Shown: positions 24,393 through 33,764, numbered from the stretch's first letter. The stretch is DNA of 64,000 nucleotides from Aquamicrobium sp. (GCF_023954335.1 NZ_JAMLIE010000002.1:434001-498000); one strand, 5' to 3'. The notes: generated by a model from the letters alone, not told the origin. Program-made: numbers and translations.

Positions 24393-26582
24393 ATGACGCT
24401 CGAACTGCTTGAAGACGGCGCGGAACGCTACGCGACCAGAGGCGGGGTGAAGATCACCCGCAAGCGCCATGAAACGCCCTATGCGGGCGCCATCGAGGCC
24501 TATATCGACGGCCTCGACTCGCGCCGGGGCTGCGTCTTCTCCTCCAACTACGAATATCCCGGCCGCTACACGCGTTGGGACACGGCGATCATCGATCCGC
24601 CGCTGGTCGTCTCGGCGCGCGGCCGCGCCATGGTGATCGAGGCGCTGAACCCGCGCGGCGAGGCGCTGCTGCCCGTCATTCGCCGCACCGTCGAGGCGCT
24701 GCCGGAGGTGACGCCGGACGAGGCTTCGGCCACGCGCCTTTTGCTCACCGTCGCCGAGCCGTCGCGCGTCTTCACCGAGGAGGAGCGCTCGCGGGCACCG
24801 ACGGTCTTCACCGTGCTGCGCGCGCTCGTCGACCTGTTCCGCTCCGACGACGACGCCAATATCGGCCTTTACGGCGCGTTCGGCTACGATCTCGCCTTCC
24901 AGTTCGATACGGTCGCGGCGAAGCTGACGCGCCCGGCGAGCCAGCGCGACCTCGTGCTCTACCTGCCCGACGAGATCCTCGTCGTCGACCACCATCAGGC
25001 CCGCGCATGGCGCGACCGCTACGATTTTTCCGGCGACGGCTTCTCGACGGAAGGGCTGGCGCGCGGCGGGCGGGAAGAGCCGTTCACGCCGTCCGGCATC
25101 ACGCCGCCGCGCGGCGACCACGAGCCCGGCGAATATGCGCGGCTGGTCGAGAAGGCCAAGGAAAGCTTCCGCCGCGGCGACCTCTTCGAGGTCGTGCCCG
25201 GGCAGATGTTCTTCGAGACCTGCAGGTCGCGCCCGTCGCAGATCTCGCGCCGGCTGAAGACGATCAACCCGTCGCCCTATTCCTTCTTCATCAATCTCGG
25301 CGAGCGCGAATACCTGATCGGCGCGTCGCCGGAGATGTTCGTGCGCGTCAACGGCCGCCGGGTCGAGACCTGCCCGATCTCCGGCACCATCCGGCGTGGC
25401 GACGACGCCATCTCCGATTCCGAGCAGATCCTGAAGCTGCTCAACTCCAAGAAGGACGAGTCCGAGCTGACCATGTGCTCGGACGTCGACCGCAACGACA
25501 AGAGCCGGGTGTGCGAGCCGGGCTCGGTGCGCGTCATCGGCCGCCGCCAGATCGAGATGTATTCGCGGCTGATCCACACCGTCGACCACATCGAAGGCCG
25601 CCTGCGCGAGGGCATGGACGCGTTCGACGCGTTCCTGTCCCACGCCTGGGCCGTCACCGTCACCGGCGCGCCGAAGCTGTGGGCGATGCGCTTCATCGAG
25701 AACCACGAGAAGAGCCCGCGCGCCTGGTATGGCGGGGCGATCGGCATGGTCCATTTCAACGGCGACATGAACACGGGCCTGACGCTGCGCACCATCCGCA
25801 TCAGGGACGGCATCGCCGAGGTGAGGGCGGGCGCGACGCTGCTCTACGATTCCGACCCGGCCGAGGAAGAGGCCGAGACCGAGCTGAAGGCGTCAGCGAT
25901 GCTAGCGGCGATCCGTGACGCCTCGGCCGGCAACGCGGCCGCCACGACGCGCGAAAGCGCCAGGGTCGGCGAGGGCGTATCGATCCTGCTGGTCGACCAC
26001 GAGGATTCCTTCGTCCACACGCTCGCCAACTATTTCCGCCAGACGGGCGCGACGGTGGCGACCGTGCGCACGCCGGTCGCCGAGGAGGTGTTCGATCGCC
26101 TCAAGCCCGATCTCGTCGTCCTGTCGCCGGGGCCGGGCACGCCGAAGGATTTCGACTGCAAGGCCACCATCGACAAGGCCCGCGCCCGCGACCTGCCGAT
26201 CTTCGGCGTCTGCCTCGGCCTTCAGGCGCTCACCGAGGCCTATGGCGGCGAATTGCGCCAGCTGCGCGAGCCGATGCACGGCAAGCCGTCGCGTATCCGC
26301 GTCAACAAGCCGGGCACGGTGTTCTCCGGCCTGCCGAAGGAGGTGACGGTCGGCCGCTACCACTCGATCTTCGCCGATCCCTCGCGCCTGCCGGAGGATT
26401 TCCTCGTCACGGCCGAGACCGAGGACGGCGTCATCATGGCGATCGAGCACCGGCACGAGCGCGTGGCGGCGGTGCAGTTCCATCCCGAATCGATCATGAC
26501 GCTCGGGCACGACGCCGGCATGCGGATGATCGAGAACGTGGTGGCGCACCTGCCGCGCCGGGCGAGGACCAAGGCGGCTTAA
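24393..26582 (+). CDS. trpE(G): Anthranilate synthase, fused TrpE-TrpG
   Basis: 729 residues, the fused form typical of rhizobia. Residues 1-510 are the TrpE chorismate-binding part, with FSFFINLGERE-like core segment, ISGTIRRGDD and DRNDKSRVCEPGSV. Residues about 530-729 are the glutaminase: LLVDHEDSFVHTLANYF, LSPGPGTPKDFD, catalytic Cys in FGVCLGLQAL, and VQFHPES carrying His and Glu. It converts chorismate plus glutamine to anthranilate, the first step of Trp synthesis. The start follows GGAGACGATGGA. Control by attenuation is predicted from the leader. Confidence 0.97.
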   Translation: MTLELLEDGAERYATRGGVKITRKRHETPYAGAIEAYIDGLDSRRGCVFSSNYEYPGRYTRWDTAIIDPPLVVSARGRAMVIEALNPRGEALLPVIRRTVEALPEVTPDEASATRLLLTVAEPSRVFTEEERSRAPTVFTVLRALVDLFRSDDDANIGLYGAFGYDLAFQFDTVAAKLTRPASQRDLVLYLPDEILVVDHHQARAWRDRYDFSGDGFSTEGLARGGREEPFTPSGITPPRGDHEPGEYARLVEKAKESFRRGDLFEVVPGQMFFETCRSRPSQISRRLKTINPSPYSFFINLGEREYLIGASPEMFVRVNGRRVETCPISGTIRRGDDAISDSEQILKLLNSKKDESELTMCSDVDRNDKSRVCEPGSVRVIGRRQIEMYSRLIHTVDHIEGRLREGMDAFDAFLSHAWAVTVTGAPKLWAMRFIENHEKSPRAWYGGAIGMVHFNGDMNTGLTLRTIRIRDGIAEVRAGATLLYDSDPAEEEAETELKASAMLAAIRDASAGNAAATTRESARVGEGVSILLVDHEDSFVHTLANYFRQTGATVATVRTPVAEEVFDRLKPDLVVLSPGPGTPKDFDCKATIDKARARDLPIFGVCLGLQALTEAYGGELRQLREPMHGKPSRIRVNKPGTVFSGLPKEVTVGRYHSIFADPSRLPEDFLVTAETEDGVIMAIEHRHERVAAVQFHPESIMTLGHDAGMRMIENVVAHLPRRARTKAA

Positions 26583-26598
26583 GGAGAGAGCGGGCGGC

Positions 26599-27507
26599 AT
26601 GAGCGGCAAACGGACGATAAGGCGGCTCGCCGCCTGGTCCATCGTCGTCGCGCTCGGCGTGATGGCGCTGAAGTTCGCCGCCTGGAGGATGACCGGGTCG
26701 GTCGCGCTCTATTCGGACGCGCTCGAATCCATCGTCAACGTCATCGCCGCCGCCGCCGCGCTGTGGGCGATCTCGGTCAGCCACAAGCCGGCCGACAGCG
26801 ACCACCAGTTCGGCCACCACAAGGCCGAGTATTTCTCGGCCGTGCTCGAAGGCGTGCTGATCGTCGTCGCGGCGCTGCTCATCATCGCCGAGGTCTGGCG
26901 GGCCTGGCAGAACCCCGCGCCGCTGACGCAGGCGTGGGAGGGCCTTGCCGTCAACGGGCTGGCCGCCGCGATCAACGGCGTGTGGGCGGTGCTCTTGATC
27001 CGCGTCGGCCGGCGCGAGAAGTCGCCGGCGCTGGAGGCGGACGGCCGCCACATCATGACCGACGTGGTCACGTCCGTCGGCGTCATCGCCGGGCTCGTCG
27101 GCGCGGTGCTCACCGGCTGGCACATGCTCGACCCGCTGCTGGCGCTGATCGTGGCGCTCAACATCCTGTGGCAGGGCTGGCGGGTCATCGGCTCGTCGCT
27201 CGACGGGCTGATGGACAAGGCCGTGCCGGTCGGGGAGACGATGCGCATCCGCGACATCATCTCCGCCAACTCGAAGGGCGCGCTGGAGGTCCATGACCTC
27301 AAGACCCGCATCGCCGGCCGGGCGACGTTCATCGAGTTCCACATGGTGGTGAGCGCGGCGATGACGGTCGGCGACAGCCATGCCATCTGCGACCGCATCG
27401 AGGAGGCGTTGAAGGCCGAGATCCCCTCCGTGCGGGTCGTCATTCATGTCGAGCCCGAGGACGAGGCCAAGCTGCCGCACGGAACCGGCGCGGTGCCGTT
27501 CGCCTGA
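26599..27507 (+). CDS. Cation diffusion facilitator (zinc/divalent metal) transporter
   Basis: 302 residues with about six transmembrane helices and a C-terminal cytoplasmic domain. The metal site of TM2 is YSDALESIVNV and of TM5 ADGRHIMTDVVTSV; FGHHKAEYFSAVLEG is the conserved TM2-TM3 loop. The C-terminal ferredoxin-like domain (about 210-290) contains VHDLKTRIAGRATFIEFHMV. CDF proteins export Zn, Co, Fe or Mn by proton antiport; the metal cannot be fixed here. It begins 16 bases after trpE(G), so it may be co-transcribed by position without pathway relation. Confidence 0.92.
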   Translation: MSGKRTIRRLAAWSIVVALGVMALKFAAWRMTGSVALYSDALESIVNVIAAAAALWAISVSHKPADSDHQFGHHKAEYFSAVLEGVLIVVAALLIIAEVWRAWQNPAPLTQAWEGLAVNGLAAAINGVWAVLLIRVGRREKSPALEADGRHIMTDVVTSVGVIAGLVGAVLTGWHMLDPLLALIVALNILWQGWRVIGSSLDGLMDKAVPVGETMRIRDIISANSKGALEVHDLKTRIAGRATFIEFHMVVSAAMTVGDSHAICDRIEEALKAEIPSVRVVIHVEPEDEAKLPHGTGAVPFA

Positions 27508-27635
27508 CCCCTTTTATCCCCTGTCCGCTCTCGCGAAGTTGATCGTGCACGGGCCGCAGCTTGATCGGCCGCAAACAGGAGCGGCCGGACCTGTCCTATG
27601 CTGGCTCGTCATCACGAAGCGGAACGGAAAAAGCC

Positions 27636-28088
27636 ATGACGAAGATGAAATCCCTGACGGGCGGGCTCGCGTTGCTGCTGGCGTCGCTGGCGGCGGGCGT
27701 CGCGGCCGCCGGCGAGGCGGTCGCGGTTTACAAGACGCCGTGGTGCGGCTGCTGCCACGAATGGGCGCAGGCGCTCGGCGAGGCGGGCTACGACGTCAAG
27801 ACGATCGATCTGGAGGACCTGTCGCAGGTGCGGCAGCAGGCCGGCGTCCCCTCCGACATGCTGAGCTGCCATGTCGCGGCGGCGGGCGGCTATTTCCTCG
27901 AAGGGCATGTGCCGCTCGAAGCCATCGCGGCGCTGCTGGCCGAGCGGCCCGACATCGCCGGCCTTGCCGTCCCCGGCATGCCGCAGGGTTCGCTCGGCAT
28001 GGGCGGCGATCCCGAGCCCTACGCGGTCTACGCGGTGCCGCGCGACCCGAAGGCCGCGCCCTCCATCTTCCTCAGCGTCGGCGGCTGA
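27636..28088 (+). CDS. DUF411 periplasmic metal-binding-like protein
   Basis: 150 residues from the ATG at 27636. The signal peptide covers about 1-25 (LALLLASLAAGVAAA). The DUF411 core has YKTPWCGCCHEWAQAL with CGCC, then PSDMLSCHVAAAGGYFLEGHVPLEAI, and GMPQGSLGMG. DUF411 proteins are often found with copper-resistance genes and are thought to bind metal in the periplasm; the biochemical role is not established. It follows the CDF gene after 128 bases. The CGCC motif also resembles thioredoxin-like sites, but the family match is better. Confidence 0.9.
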   Translation: MTKMKSLTGGLALLLASLAAGVAAAGEAVAVYKTPWCGCCHEWAQALGEAGYDVKTIDLEDLSQVRQQAGVPSDMLSCHVAAAGGYFLEGHVPLEAIAALLAERPDIAGLAVPGMPQGSLGMGGDPEPYAVYAVPRDPKAAPSIFLSVGG

Positions 28089-28353
28089 TCGAAAGCCGGG
28101 TGTGAGGCCGACCTCCTCGCAGGGGAGGCCGGTTTCATTCCGTGCGCGCATCAGATCAGTCGGATTTATCGCAATCGGCGCGCCGCCCCCGCGGCTATTG
28201 TCCCGCACCGGAATGGGCTCCGCTTTCGGCTTCGTTGCCGCTTACGCGGCGGCCGGCAGTTGCTATTGTCCGGCAGCGGAAATAACACGCCCCCAAGGCA
28301 AGACGTTGAAAACCATGCCGCCTTCGCGCGGCAGGACGATGGGAGACGAGAAC

Positions 28354-29883
28354 ATGACCAGCACCGTTGACGTGAGGCAGGAGACCGGACGCCTTCTCGA
28401 TGCGCTCGGCGTCGAGCGCGCGGCGTGGACGAAGGGGACGATGGCGTCCCACAGCCCGGTCAGCGGCGAGGAGATCGCCAGGGTCGCGGTCGCGTCGGCG
28501 ACTGACACCGGCCGTGTGGTCGATGTCGCGCACGAGGCGTTCAAGGCGTGGCGCAACGTGCCGGCGCCGCGGCGCGGCGAGCTCGTGCGGCTGCTCGGCG
28601 AGGAGTTGCGCGCCAACAAGGAGGCGCTCGGCCGCCTCGTCTCCATCGAGGCCGGCAAGATCGCCTCCGAGGGGCTCGGCGAAGTGCAGGAGATGATCGA
28701 CATCTGCGATTTCGCGGTCGGTCTCTCGCGCCAGCTCTACGGCCTCACCATCGCCACCGAGCGTCCCGGCCACCGGATGATGGAGACCTGGCATCCGCTC
28801 GGCGTCGTCGGCATCATCTCGGCCTTCAACTTCCCGGTCGCGGTGTGGTCGTGGAACGCGGCGCTGGCGCTCGTCGCCGGCGATTCGATCGTCTGGAAGC
28901 CGTCCGAGAAGACGCCGCTGACCGCGCTCGCCACCCATGCGATCCTCGAGCGCGCCATCGCCCGCTTCGGCCCGGACGCGCCGGCGAACCTGTCGCAGCT
29001 CCTGATCGGCGACCGCGCCACCGGCGAGGCGCTGGTGGACAACCCGAAGGTCGCGCTCATCTCGGCCACCGGCTCGACGCGCATGGGCCGCGAGGTCGGC
29101 CCGCGTCTCGCGAAGCGCTTCGCCCGCTCGATCCTCGAGCTCGGCGGCAACAATGCCGGCATCGTCTGCCCCTCGGCCGATCTCGACATGGCGCTGCGCG
29201 CCATCGCCTTCGGCGCGATGGGAACGGCCGGCCAGCGTTGCACGACGCTGCGCCGCCTGATCGTGCACGAGAGCGTCTACGACACGCTCGTCCCGCGCCT
29301 CAGGAAGGCCTATGAGAGCGTCTCGGTCGGCAACCCGCTGGAGACGTCGGCGCTGGTCGGCCCGCTGGTTGACAAGGCGGCGTTCGAGGCGATGCAGAAG
29401 GCGCTTCAAGCGGCGAAGGCCGAGGGCGGCGTCGTCACCGGCGGCGCGCGCGTCGCGGAGGCCGGCAAGGACACCGCCTACTATGTCCGCCCCGCGCTGG
29501 TCGAGATGCCGAAGCAGTCCGGTCCGGTGCTGGAGGAGACATTCGCGCCGATCCTCTACGTGATGAAATATTCCGACTTCAACGACGCGATCGCGATGCA
29601 CAACGCGGTCGCGGCCGGCCTTTCCTCGTCGATCTTCACCCTCGACATGCGTGAGGCGGAAGCGTTCCTGTCGGCCGGCGGCTCCGATTGCGGCATCGCC
29701 AACGTCAATATCGGCACCTCGGGCGCCGAGATCGGCGGCGCGTTCGGCGGCGAGAAGGAAACCGGCGGCGGCCGCGAATCCGGCTCGGACGCCTGGAAGG
29801 GCTACATGCGCCGCGCCACCAACACGGTGAACTACTCGACCGCGCTGCCGCTGGCGCAGGGCGTCTCCTTCGACATCGAGTAG
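28354..29883 (+). CDS. ALDH7-type aldehyde dehydrogenase (alpha-aminoadipic semialdehyde dehydrogenase)
   Basis: 509 residues from the ATG at 28354 (MTSTVDVRQET), preceded by GGGAGACGAG. It is close to antiquitin/ALDH7A1: AFNFPVAVWSWN, catalytic Glu in LELGGNNAGI, catalytic Cys in GTAGQRCTTLRR, and SGAEIGGAFGGEKETGGGRE near the end. The family oxidises alpha-aminoadipate semialdehyde (piperideine-6-carboxylate) to aminoadipate in lysine catabolism with NAD, and can remove other aldehydes. No other lysine catabolic gene is adjacent. A strong terminator follows. Confidence 0.93.
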   Translation: MTSTVDVRQETGRLLDALGVERAAWTKGTMASHSPVSGEEIARVAVASATDTGRVVDVAHEAFKAWRNVPAPRRGELVRLLGEELRANKEALGRLVSIEAGKIASEGLGEVQEMIDICDFAVGLSRQLYGLTIATERPGHRMMETWHPLGVVGIISAFNFPVAVWSWNAALALVAGDSIVWKPSEKTPLTALATHAILERAIARFGPDAPANLSQLLIGDRATGEALVDNPKVALISATGSTRMGREVGPRLAKRFARSILELGGNNAGIVCPSADLDMALRAIAFGAMGTAGQRCTTLRRLIVHESVYDTLVPRLRKAYESVSVGNPLETSALVGPLVDKAAFEAMQKALQAAKAEGGVVTGGARVAEAGKDTAYYVRPALVEMPKQSGPVLEETFAPILYVMKYSDFNDAIAMHNAVAAGLSSSIFTLDMREAEAFLSAGGSDCGIANVNIGTSGAEIGGAFGGEKETGGGRESGSDAWKGYMRRATNTVNYSTALPLAQGVSFDIE

Positions 29884-29907
29884 CAGTCCATCCGCGAAAT
29901 GGTCCGA

Positions 29908-29948
29908 ATGCCGGAGGCGGTCGGCCCGTCTCCGGCATCGCCTTTTTT
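29908..29948 (+). terminator. Rho-independent terminator after the ALDH7 gene
   Basis: ATGCCGGAG (29908-29916) and CTCCGGCAT (29930-29938) are perfect 9-base arms with a 13-base loop, followed by CGCC and six T. Confidence 0.85.
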
Positions 29949-29973
29949 GCCTGTCCGGCAAAATGCCGCTTCG

Positions 29974-29987
29974 TTGACTTCCGTCAA
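29974..29987 (+). promoter_or_regulatory. Crp/Fnr-type operator
   Basis: TTGAC-TTCC-GTCAA is a perfect 14-base palindrome of the FNR/FixK/NnrR type (TTGAT-N4-ATCAA family, with C/G at the fifth position). It lies 67 bases before the small exported protein and 525 bases before a Crp/Fnr regulator gene of the same probable operon. Confidence 0.65.
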
Positions 29988-30053
29988 TCAGGATAGCGGC
30001 ATGCGGCGCTAGTCTGGCACCATCGCCGTAATGGCGATGAAGGAAGGCCGAGC

Positions 30054-30443
30054 ATGCTCGACAGGATAACCGGCATGGCAGGGTGGCTGCGCATCGTCTG
30101 CGCTGTCGCCCTCCTGTGCATCGGCTTCTTCGCGCACATGCCGCCTTCCGTAGGCCAGGCGCAGCCCTCCTCACTTGAACTCACGCATTACGCGTTTCCC
30201 GACGGCACCTTGCCAGTGCTCTGCCTGCCCGGCGACGAAGGCGGCAACGCGGGTATGGGCAAGGGCTGCTCGGCGTGCCGCCTGAACGCCGATTTCGCCC
30301 TGCCGGTGCCGCAGGGCATGACGGCCTGGCTTTTACCGCGCCTCGAACGCGACTTGCCGCCGACGCAGGTTCAGGCGCCCGGCCGCCATCTCGTGCCGGC
30401 CAACGCCTCGCCGCGCGCCCCTCCTTCCATCCGGACTGCCTGA
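30054..30443 (+). CDS. Small exported or membrane-anchored hypothetical protein
   Basis: 129 residues, preceded by AAGGAAGG. A hydrophobic stretch at about 12-35 (RIVCAVALLCIGFFAHMPPS) acts as signal peptide or anchor. The rest is Pro-rich and carries Cys in LPVLCLPGD and GCSACRLNADFALPVP. The CxxC with a downstream aliphatic-Pro stretch recalls DUF2946-like proteins, but I cannot assign it. It lies directly after a Crp/Fnr-type palindrome and upstream of a Crp/Fnr regulator gene, so both may respond to the same signal, perhaps oxygen, nitric oxide or metal. Confidence 0.65.
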   Translation: MLDRITGMAGWLRIVCAVALLCIGFFAHMPPSVGQAQPSSLELTHYAFPDGTLPVLCLPGDEGGNAGMGKGCSACRLNADFALPVPQGMTAWLLPRLERDLPPTQVQAPGRHLVPANASPRAPPSIRTA

Positions 30444-30511
30444 ATGAAGCTGCTCGCCGCAGCATTTCGCAGTTCGCGCCGCGTGGCCGGCGCAGGTCAG
30501 GATGCCCCATC

Positions 30512-31216
30512 ATGCTGGACAGTTCCGTCATAGGCACAGAGATGCCGCCCTCCATCACCTTCACCCTCGGAGAACACCGTTACGAGCGCAGCACCGAAAG
30601 CCGCGTCGTTTCCGCCGGGACGCCGCTGTTTCCCGCCGGCCTCGGCAGCGCCGGGACCGTGCGCATCGTCGAGGGGGCCGTCTGCCTCTATCAGCAGGCG
30701 GGCGACGGCGGCCGGCGGATCCTCGACATTCTCGGGCCGGGCCATCTCGTCGGCGCCTTCCTGACCGACCTTGCCGCCTGCAACGTCCTGGCGCTGACGC
30801 GCACGCGCCTTGCGGCCGTAGCCGCCTCCGAGGAGCCGGCGAGGATCGCCGAGGCCACCCGCACCATGCTGAAGCGCGCCCAGTCGCATGCGCTGCTCCT
30901 GCGCGGCAACGCCGTGTCGGAGCGCGTCGCCAGCTGCCTCATCGACCTCGAGCGGCAGTTCGGCGGCGAGTTCGGCACGGGGCCGGACGGGGAGACGACC
31001 TTCACGCTTCACCTCACCCGCGCCGACCTGGCCGACTGGCTCGGCCTGACGCTGACCAGCGTCAGCCGCGGCCTCAACGCCTTCAAGCGCGCCGGGCTCA
31101 TCGCCTTCGACCACCCCAAGGTCATCACCATACGCGACCGCGAGGGCCTCGAAGTGCTGGCGTCGGGGCAGGGCGAGCCGGCGCGGCGCAGGCTGCCGCA
31201 GGCCGCGGGGCTCTGA
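30512..31216 (+). CDS. Crp/Fnr-family transcriptional regulator
   Basis: 234 residues from the ATG at 30512. The N-terminal cyclic-nucleotide-like beta roll covers about 15-120 (AGTPLFPAGLGSAGTVRIVEGAVCLYQ), then a dimerisation helix and a winged helix at about 150-220. The recognition helix reads ADWLGLTLTSVSRGLNAFKRAG, where Thr replaces the Glu of the usual E--SR motif of FNR/FixK. There are no N-terminal Cys for an Fe-S cluster, so it is not a classic FNR oxygen sensor; NnrR/DNR-like or ligand-free FixK-like sensing is possible. It lies 68 bases after the small exported protein gene. Confidence 0.88.
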   Translation: MLDSSVIGTEMPPSITFTLGEHRYERSTESRVVSAGTPLFPAGLGSAGTVRIVEGAVCLYQQAGDGGRRILDILGPGHLVGAFLTDLAACNVLALTRTRLAAVAASEEPARIAEATRTMLKRAQSHALLLRGNAVSERVASCLIDLERQFGGEFGTGPDGETTFTLHLTRADLADWLGLTLTSVSRGLNAFKRAGLIAFDHPKVITIRDREGLEVLASGQGEPARRRLPQAAGL

Positions 31217-31325
31217 TCCCGCGCCTGTGCCACCCATGTTGGTGCAGTTGCTCCTTGATCTGGCGCGGCCGGAGTGTGAGGGTTGCGGCTATCAGGTTGC
31301 AACCCTTTGACGAATGAGGTCGACG

Positions 31326-32609
31326 ATGACGGACAGTGAACTTTCCGCCCGGCGCAGCGCGGCGATCGCGCGGGGCGTCGGGGTTTCGACGCAGGTCTAT
31401 GCCGAGCGGGCCGAGAACGCCGAGATCTGGGATGCGTCGGGCCGGCGCTACATCGACTTCGCTGCCGGCATCGCCGTCGTCAACACCGGCCACCGCCATC
31501 CCCGCGTCATGGCGGCGGTCAGGGACCAGATCGAGAAATTCACCCACACCTGCCATCAGGTCGTGCCCTACGAGAGCTACGTCGCGCTGGCAGAGCGGCT
31601 GAACGGGCTGACGCCCGGCGACTTCGCCAAGAAGACGGTCTTCGTCACCACCGGCGCGGAGGCGGTCGAGAACGCGGTCAAGATCGCGCGCGGCGCGACC
31701 GGGCGCTCGGGCGTCATCGCCTTCGGCGGCGCCTTCCACGGCCGCACCTTCCTCGGCATGTCGCTGACCGGCAAGGTCGCGCCCTACAAGGCTGGCTTCG
31801 GCCCGCTGGTCGGCGACGTCTACCGCATCCCGTTCCCGGTCGAGCTGCACGGCATCTCGGTCGCGGATTCGCTGGCGGCGCTGGAGCGGCTGTTCAAGGC
31901 CGACATCGAGCCGGCGCGCGTGGCGGCGATCATCATCGAGCCGGTGCAGGGCGAGGGCGGGTTCTACCCGGCCCCGCAGGCGCTGATGGAGGCGTTGCGC
32001 GAGATCTGCGACCGCCACGGCATCGTCATGATCGCCGACGAGATCCAGACCGGCTTCGCCCGCACCGGCAAGCTGTTCGCGATGGATCGCTACGGCGTCG
32101 CCCCCGACCTCGTCACCATGGCCAAGGGCCTCGGCGGCGGCTTCCCGATCGCGGCGGTGACGGGCAAGGCCGAGATCGTCGACGCGGTCGGCCCGGGCGC
32201 GCTCGGCGGCACCTATGGCGGCAACCCGGTGGCGGTGGCGGCCGCGCACGCGGTGCTCGACGTGATCGAGGACGAGGATCTGTGCAACCGGGCCGAGCAG
32301 CTCGGCGCGCGGCTCAAGCAGCGTCTGGAGAGCCTGCGCCAGTCCGTGCCGCAGATCGCCGACATCCGCGGCCCCGGCCTGATGGTGGCAACGGAGTTCA
32401 ACAAGCGCGGCGAGGCGTCGCCGGACGCGGCGTTCGCCGAGGCGGTCAGGCTGAAGGCGCTGGAGAAGGGGCTGATCCTCCTGACCTGCGGCACCTATGG
32501 CAACGTCATCCGCTTCCTGCCGCCGCTCACCGTCGCCGACGACACCTTCACCGAGGCGCTCGACCTGCTCGAAGCCGCGATGGTGGAAGTGGCCGGCGCG
32601 GCGGCCTGA
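31326..32609 (+). CDS. gabT: 4-aminobutyrate aminotransferase
   Basis: 427 residues from the ATG at 31326, preceded by GAGG. It is a class III PLP aminotransferase of GabT type: FAAGIAVVNTGHRHPRV near the N-terminus, TTGAEAVENAVKIAR for phosphate binding, IIEPVQGEGGFYPAP, DEIQTGFARTG, and the catalytic Lys in TMAKGLGGGFPIAAV. It transfers the amino group of GABA to 2-oxoglutarate, giving succinate semialdehyde. No gabD is adjacent. A hairpin without U-tract follows. Confidence 0.93.
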   Translation: MTDSELSARRSAAIARGVGVSTQVYAERAENAEIWDASGRRYIDFAAGIAVVNTGHRHPRVMAAVRDQIEKFTHTCHQVVPYESYVALAERLNGLTPGDFAKKTVFVTTGAEAVENAVKIARGATGRSGVIAFGGAFHGRTFLGMSLTGKVAPYKAGFGPLVGDVYRIPFPVELHGISVADSLAALERLFKADIEPARVAAIIIEPVQGEGGFYPAPQALMEALREICDRHGIVMIADEIQTGFARTGKLFAMDRYGVAPDLVTMAKGLGGGFPIAAVTGKAEIVDAVGPGALGGTYGGNPVAVAAAHAVLDVIEDEDLCNRAEQLGARLKQRLESLRQSVPQIADIRGPGLMVATEFNKRGEASPDAAFAEAVRLKALEKGLILLTCGTYGNVIRFLPPLTVADDTFTEALDLLEAAMVEVAGAAA

Positions 32610-32624
32610 ACGAGCGCGCATGCA

Positions 32625-32648
32625 CCGGGGGCGCGGCATTGCCCCCGG
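32625..32648 (+). terminator. Hairpin after gabT
   Basis: CCGGGGGC (32625-32632) and GCCCCCGG (32641-32648) are perfect 8-base arms with an 8-base loop. A second smaller CCGG-containing stem follows. No U-tract. Confidence 0.5.
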
Positions 32649-32735
32649 CCGGGCAAAGCCGGTAAGGAGGGGCGATCCGCGCCGGCCGGCTTGCTCCGCC
32701 CGGCGCGCCCGCAGCTTCGCAGCCCGGAGAGAGCC

Positions 32736-33764
32736 ATGAGCAGAGCCGTCAACCGCCGCATCGTCCTCGCCTCGCGCCCGGTCGGCGCGCCCGCGCCGGA
32801 GAATTTCCGCCTGGAGGAGACGGCGGTGCCGCAGCCGGGCGAGGGCGAGGTGCTGGTGCGCAACCTCTATCTTTCGCTCGACCCCTATATGCGCGGGCGG
32901 ATGAGCGACGGCCCGTCCTACGCGACGCCGATCGCCATCGACGCGGTGATGGGCGGCGGCACGGTCGGCCGCGTCGTCGAATCGCGCAACGCCGCGTTCA
33001 AGGAAGGCGATCTCGTGCTCGCCTTCGGCAACTGGCAGGATTACGCGCTCTCGGACGGCGCGGACCTGATGGCGCTGCCGTCCGGCCTGGCGCGGCCGTC
33101 ATGGGCGCTCAGCGTCCTCGGCATGCCCGGCTTCACCGCCTGGTACGGGCTTCTGAAGATCGGCGAGCCGAAGGAGGGCGAGACCGTCGTGGTCGCCGCT
33201 GCCAGCGGCGCGGTCGGCTCGGTCGTCGGCCAGATCGCGAAGCTGAAAGGCTGCCGCGTGGTCGGCATCGCCGGCGGCGCGGAAAAGTGCCGCTTCGTCG
33301 TCGACGAGCTCGGCTTCGACGCCTGCCTCGACCGCCGCGATCCCGATCTCGCGAAGAAGCTGAAGGAAGCGGTGCCGGCCGGCATCGACGTCTATTTCGA
33401 GAATGTCGGCGGGGCGGTGTTCAACGCCGTGCTGCCGCTGATCAACGTCCACGCCCGCATTCCGCTGTGCGGGCTGATCGCCGCCTACAACGCGACGGCC
33501 CTGCCGGAAGGGCCGGACCGGATGCCGGTCCTCCAGCGCTCGCTTCTCGTCAAGCGGGCGAAGATGCAGGGCTTCATCATCTCCGACCACTACGCCACGG
33601 ACTATGCCGAGTTCGCCCGCGACATGGGCGCGTGGGTGGCTGCGGGCAAGGTGAAGATCCGCGAGGACATGATCGACGGCCTCGAGAATGCGCCGAAAGC
33701 CTTTGCCGGCCTGCTCGAGGGCGAGAATTTCGGCAAGCTCGTGGTGCGCATCGCGCAGGAATAG
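32736..33764 (+). CDS. NADP-dependent MDR oxidoreductase (CurA/prostaglandin reductase-like)
   Basis: 342 residues from the ATG at 32736, after CGGAGAGAG. It is a zinc-independent medium-chain dehydrogenase/reductase: LYLSLDPYMRGRMSD near 45-60 is the family signature, the NADP loop is AASGAVGSVVGQIAKLKGCRVVGIAGG, and DVYFENVGGAVFNAVLPLI follows. Members reduce the double bond of alpha,beta-unsaturated ketones and aldehydes. The Zn-binding Cys of true alcohol dehydrogenases are absent. It is monocistronic between gabT and the Ppx/GppA gene. Confidence 0.92.
   Translation: MSRAVNRRIVLASRPVGAPAPENFRLEETAVPQPGEGEVLVRNLYLSLDPYMRGRMSDGPSYATPIAIDAVMGGGTVGRVVESRNAAFKEGDLVLAFGNWQDYALSDGADLMALPSGLARPSWALSVLGMPGFTAWYGLLKIGEPKEGETVVVAAASGAVGSVVGQIAKLKGCRVVGIAGGAEKCRFVVDELGFDACLDRRDPDLAKKLKEAVPAGIDVYFENVGGAVFNAVLPLINVHARIPLCGLIAAYNATALPEGPDRMPVLQRSLLVKRAKMQGFIISDHYATDYAEFARDMGAWVAAGKVKIREDMIDGLENAPKAFAGLLEGENFGKLVVRIAQE

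Noticed and set aside
32660..32735. A longer start for the MDR reductase using TAAGGAGG and a TTG at 32691
   Set aside because: The added residues (LRPARPQLRSPERA) do not match the family. The ATG at 32736 has a good ribosome binding site and gives normal length.
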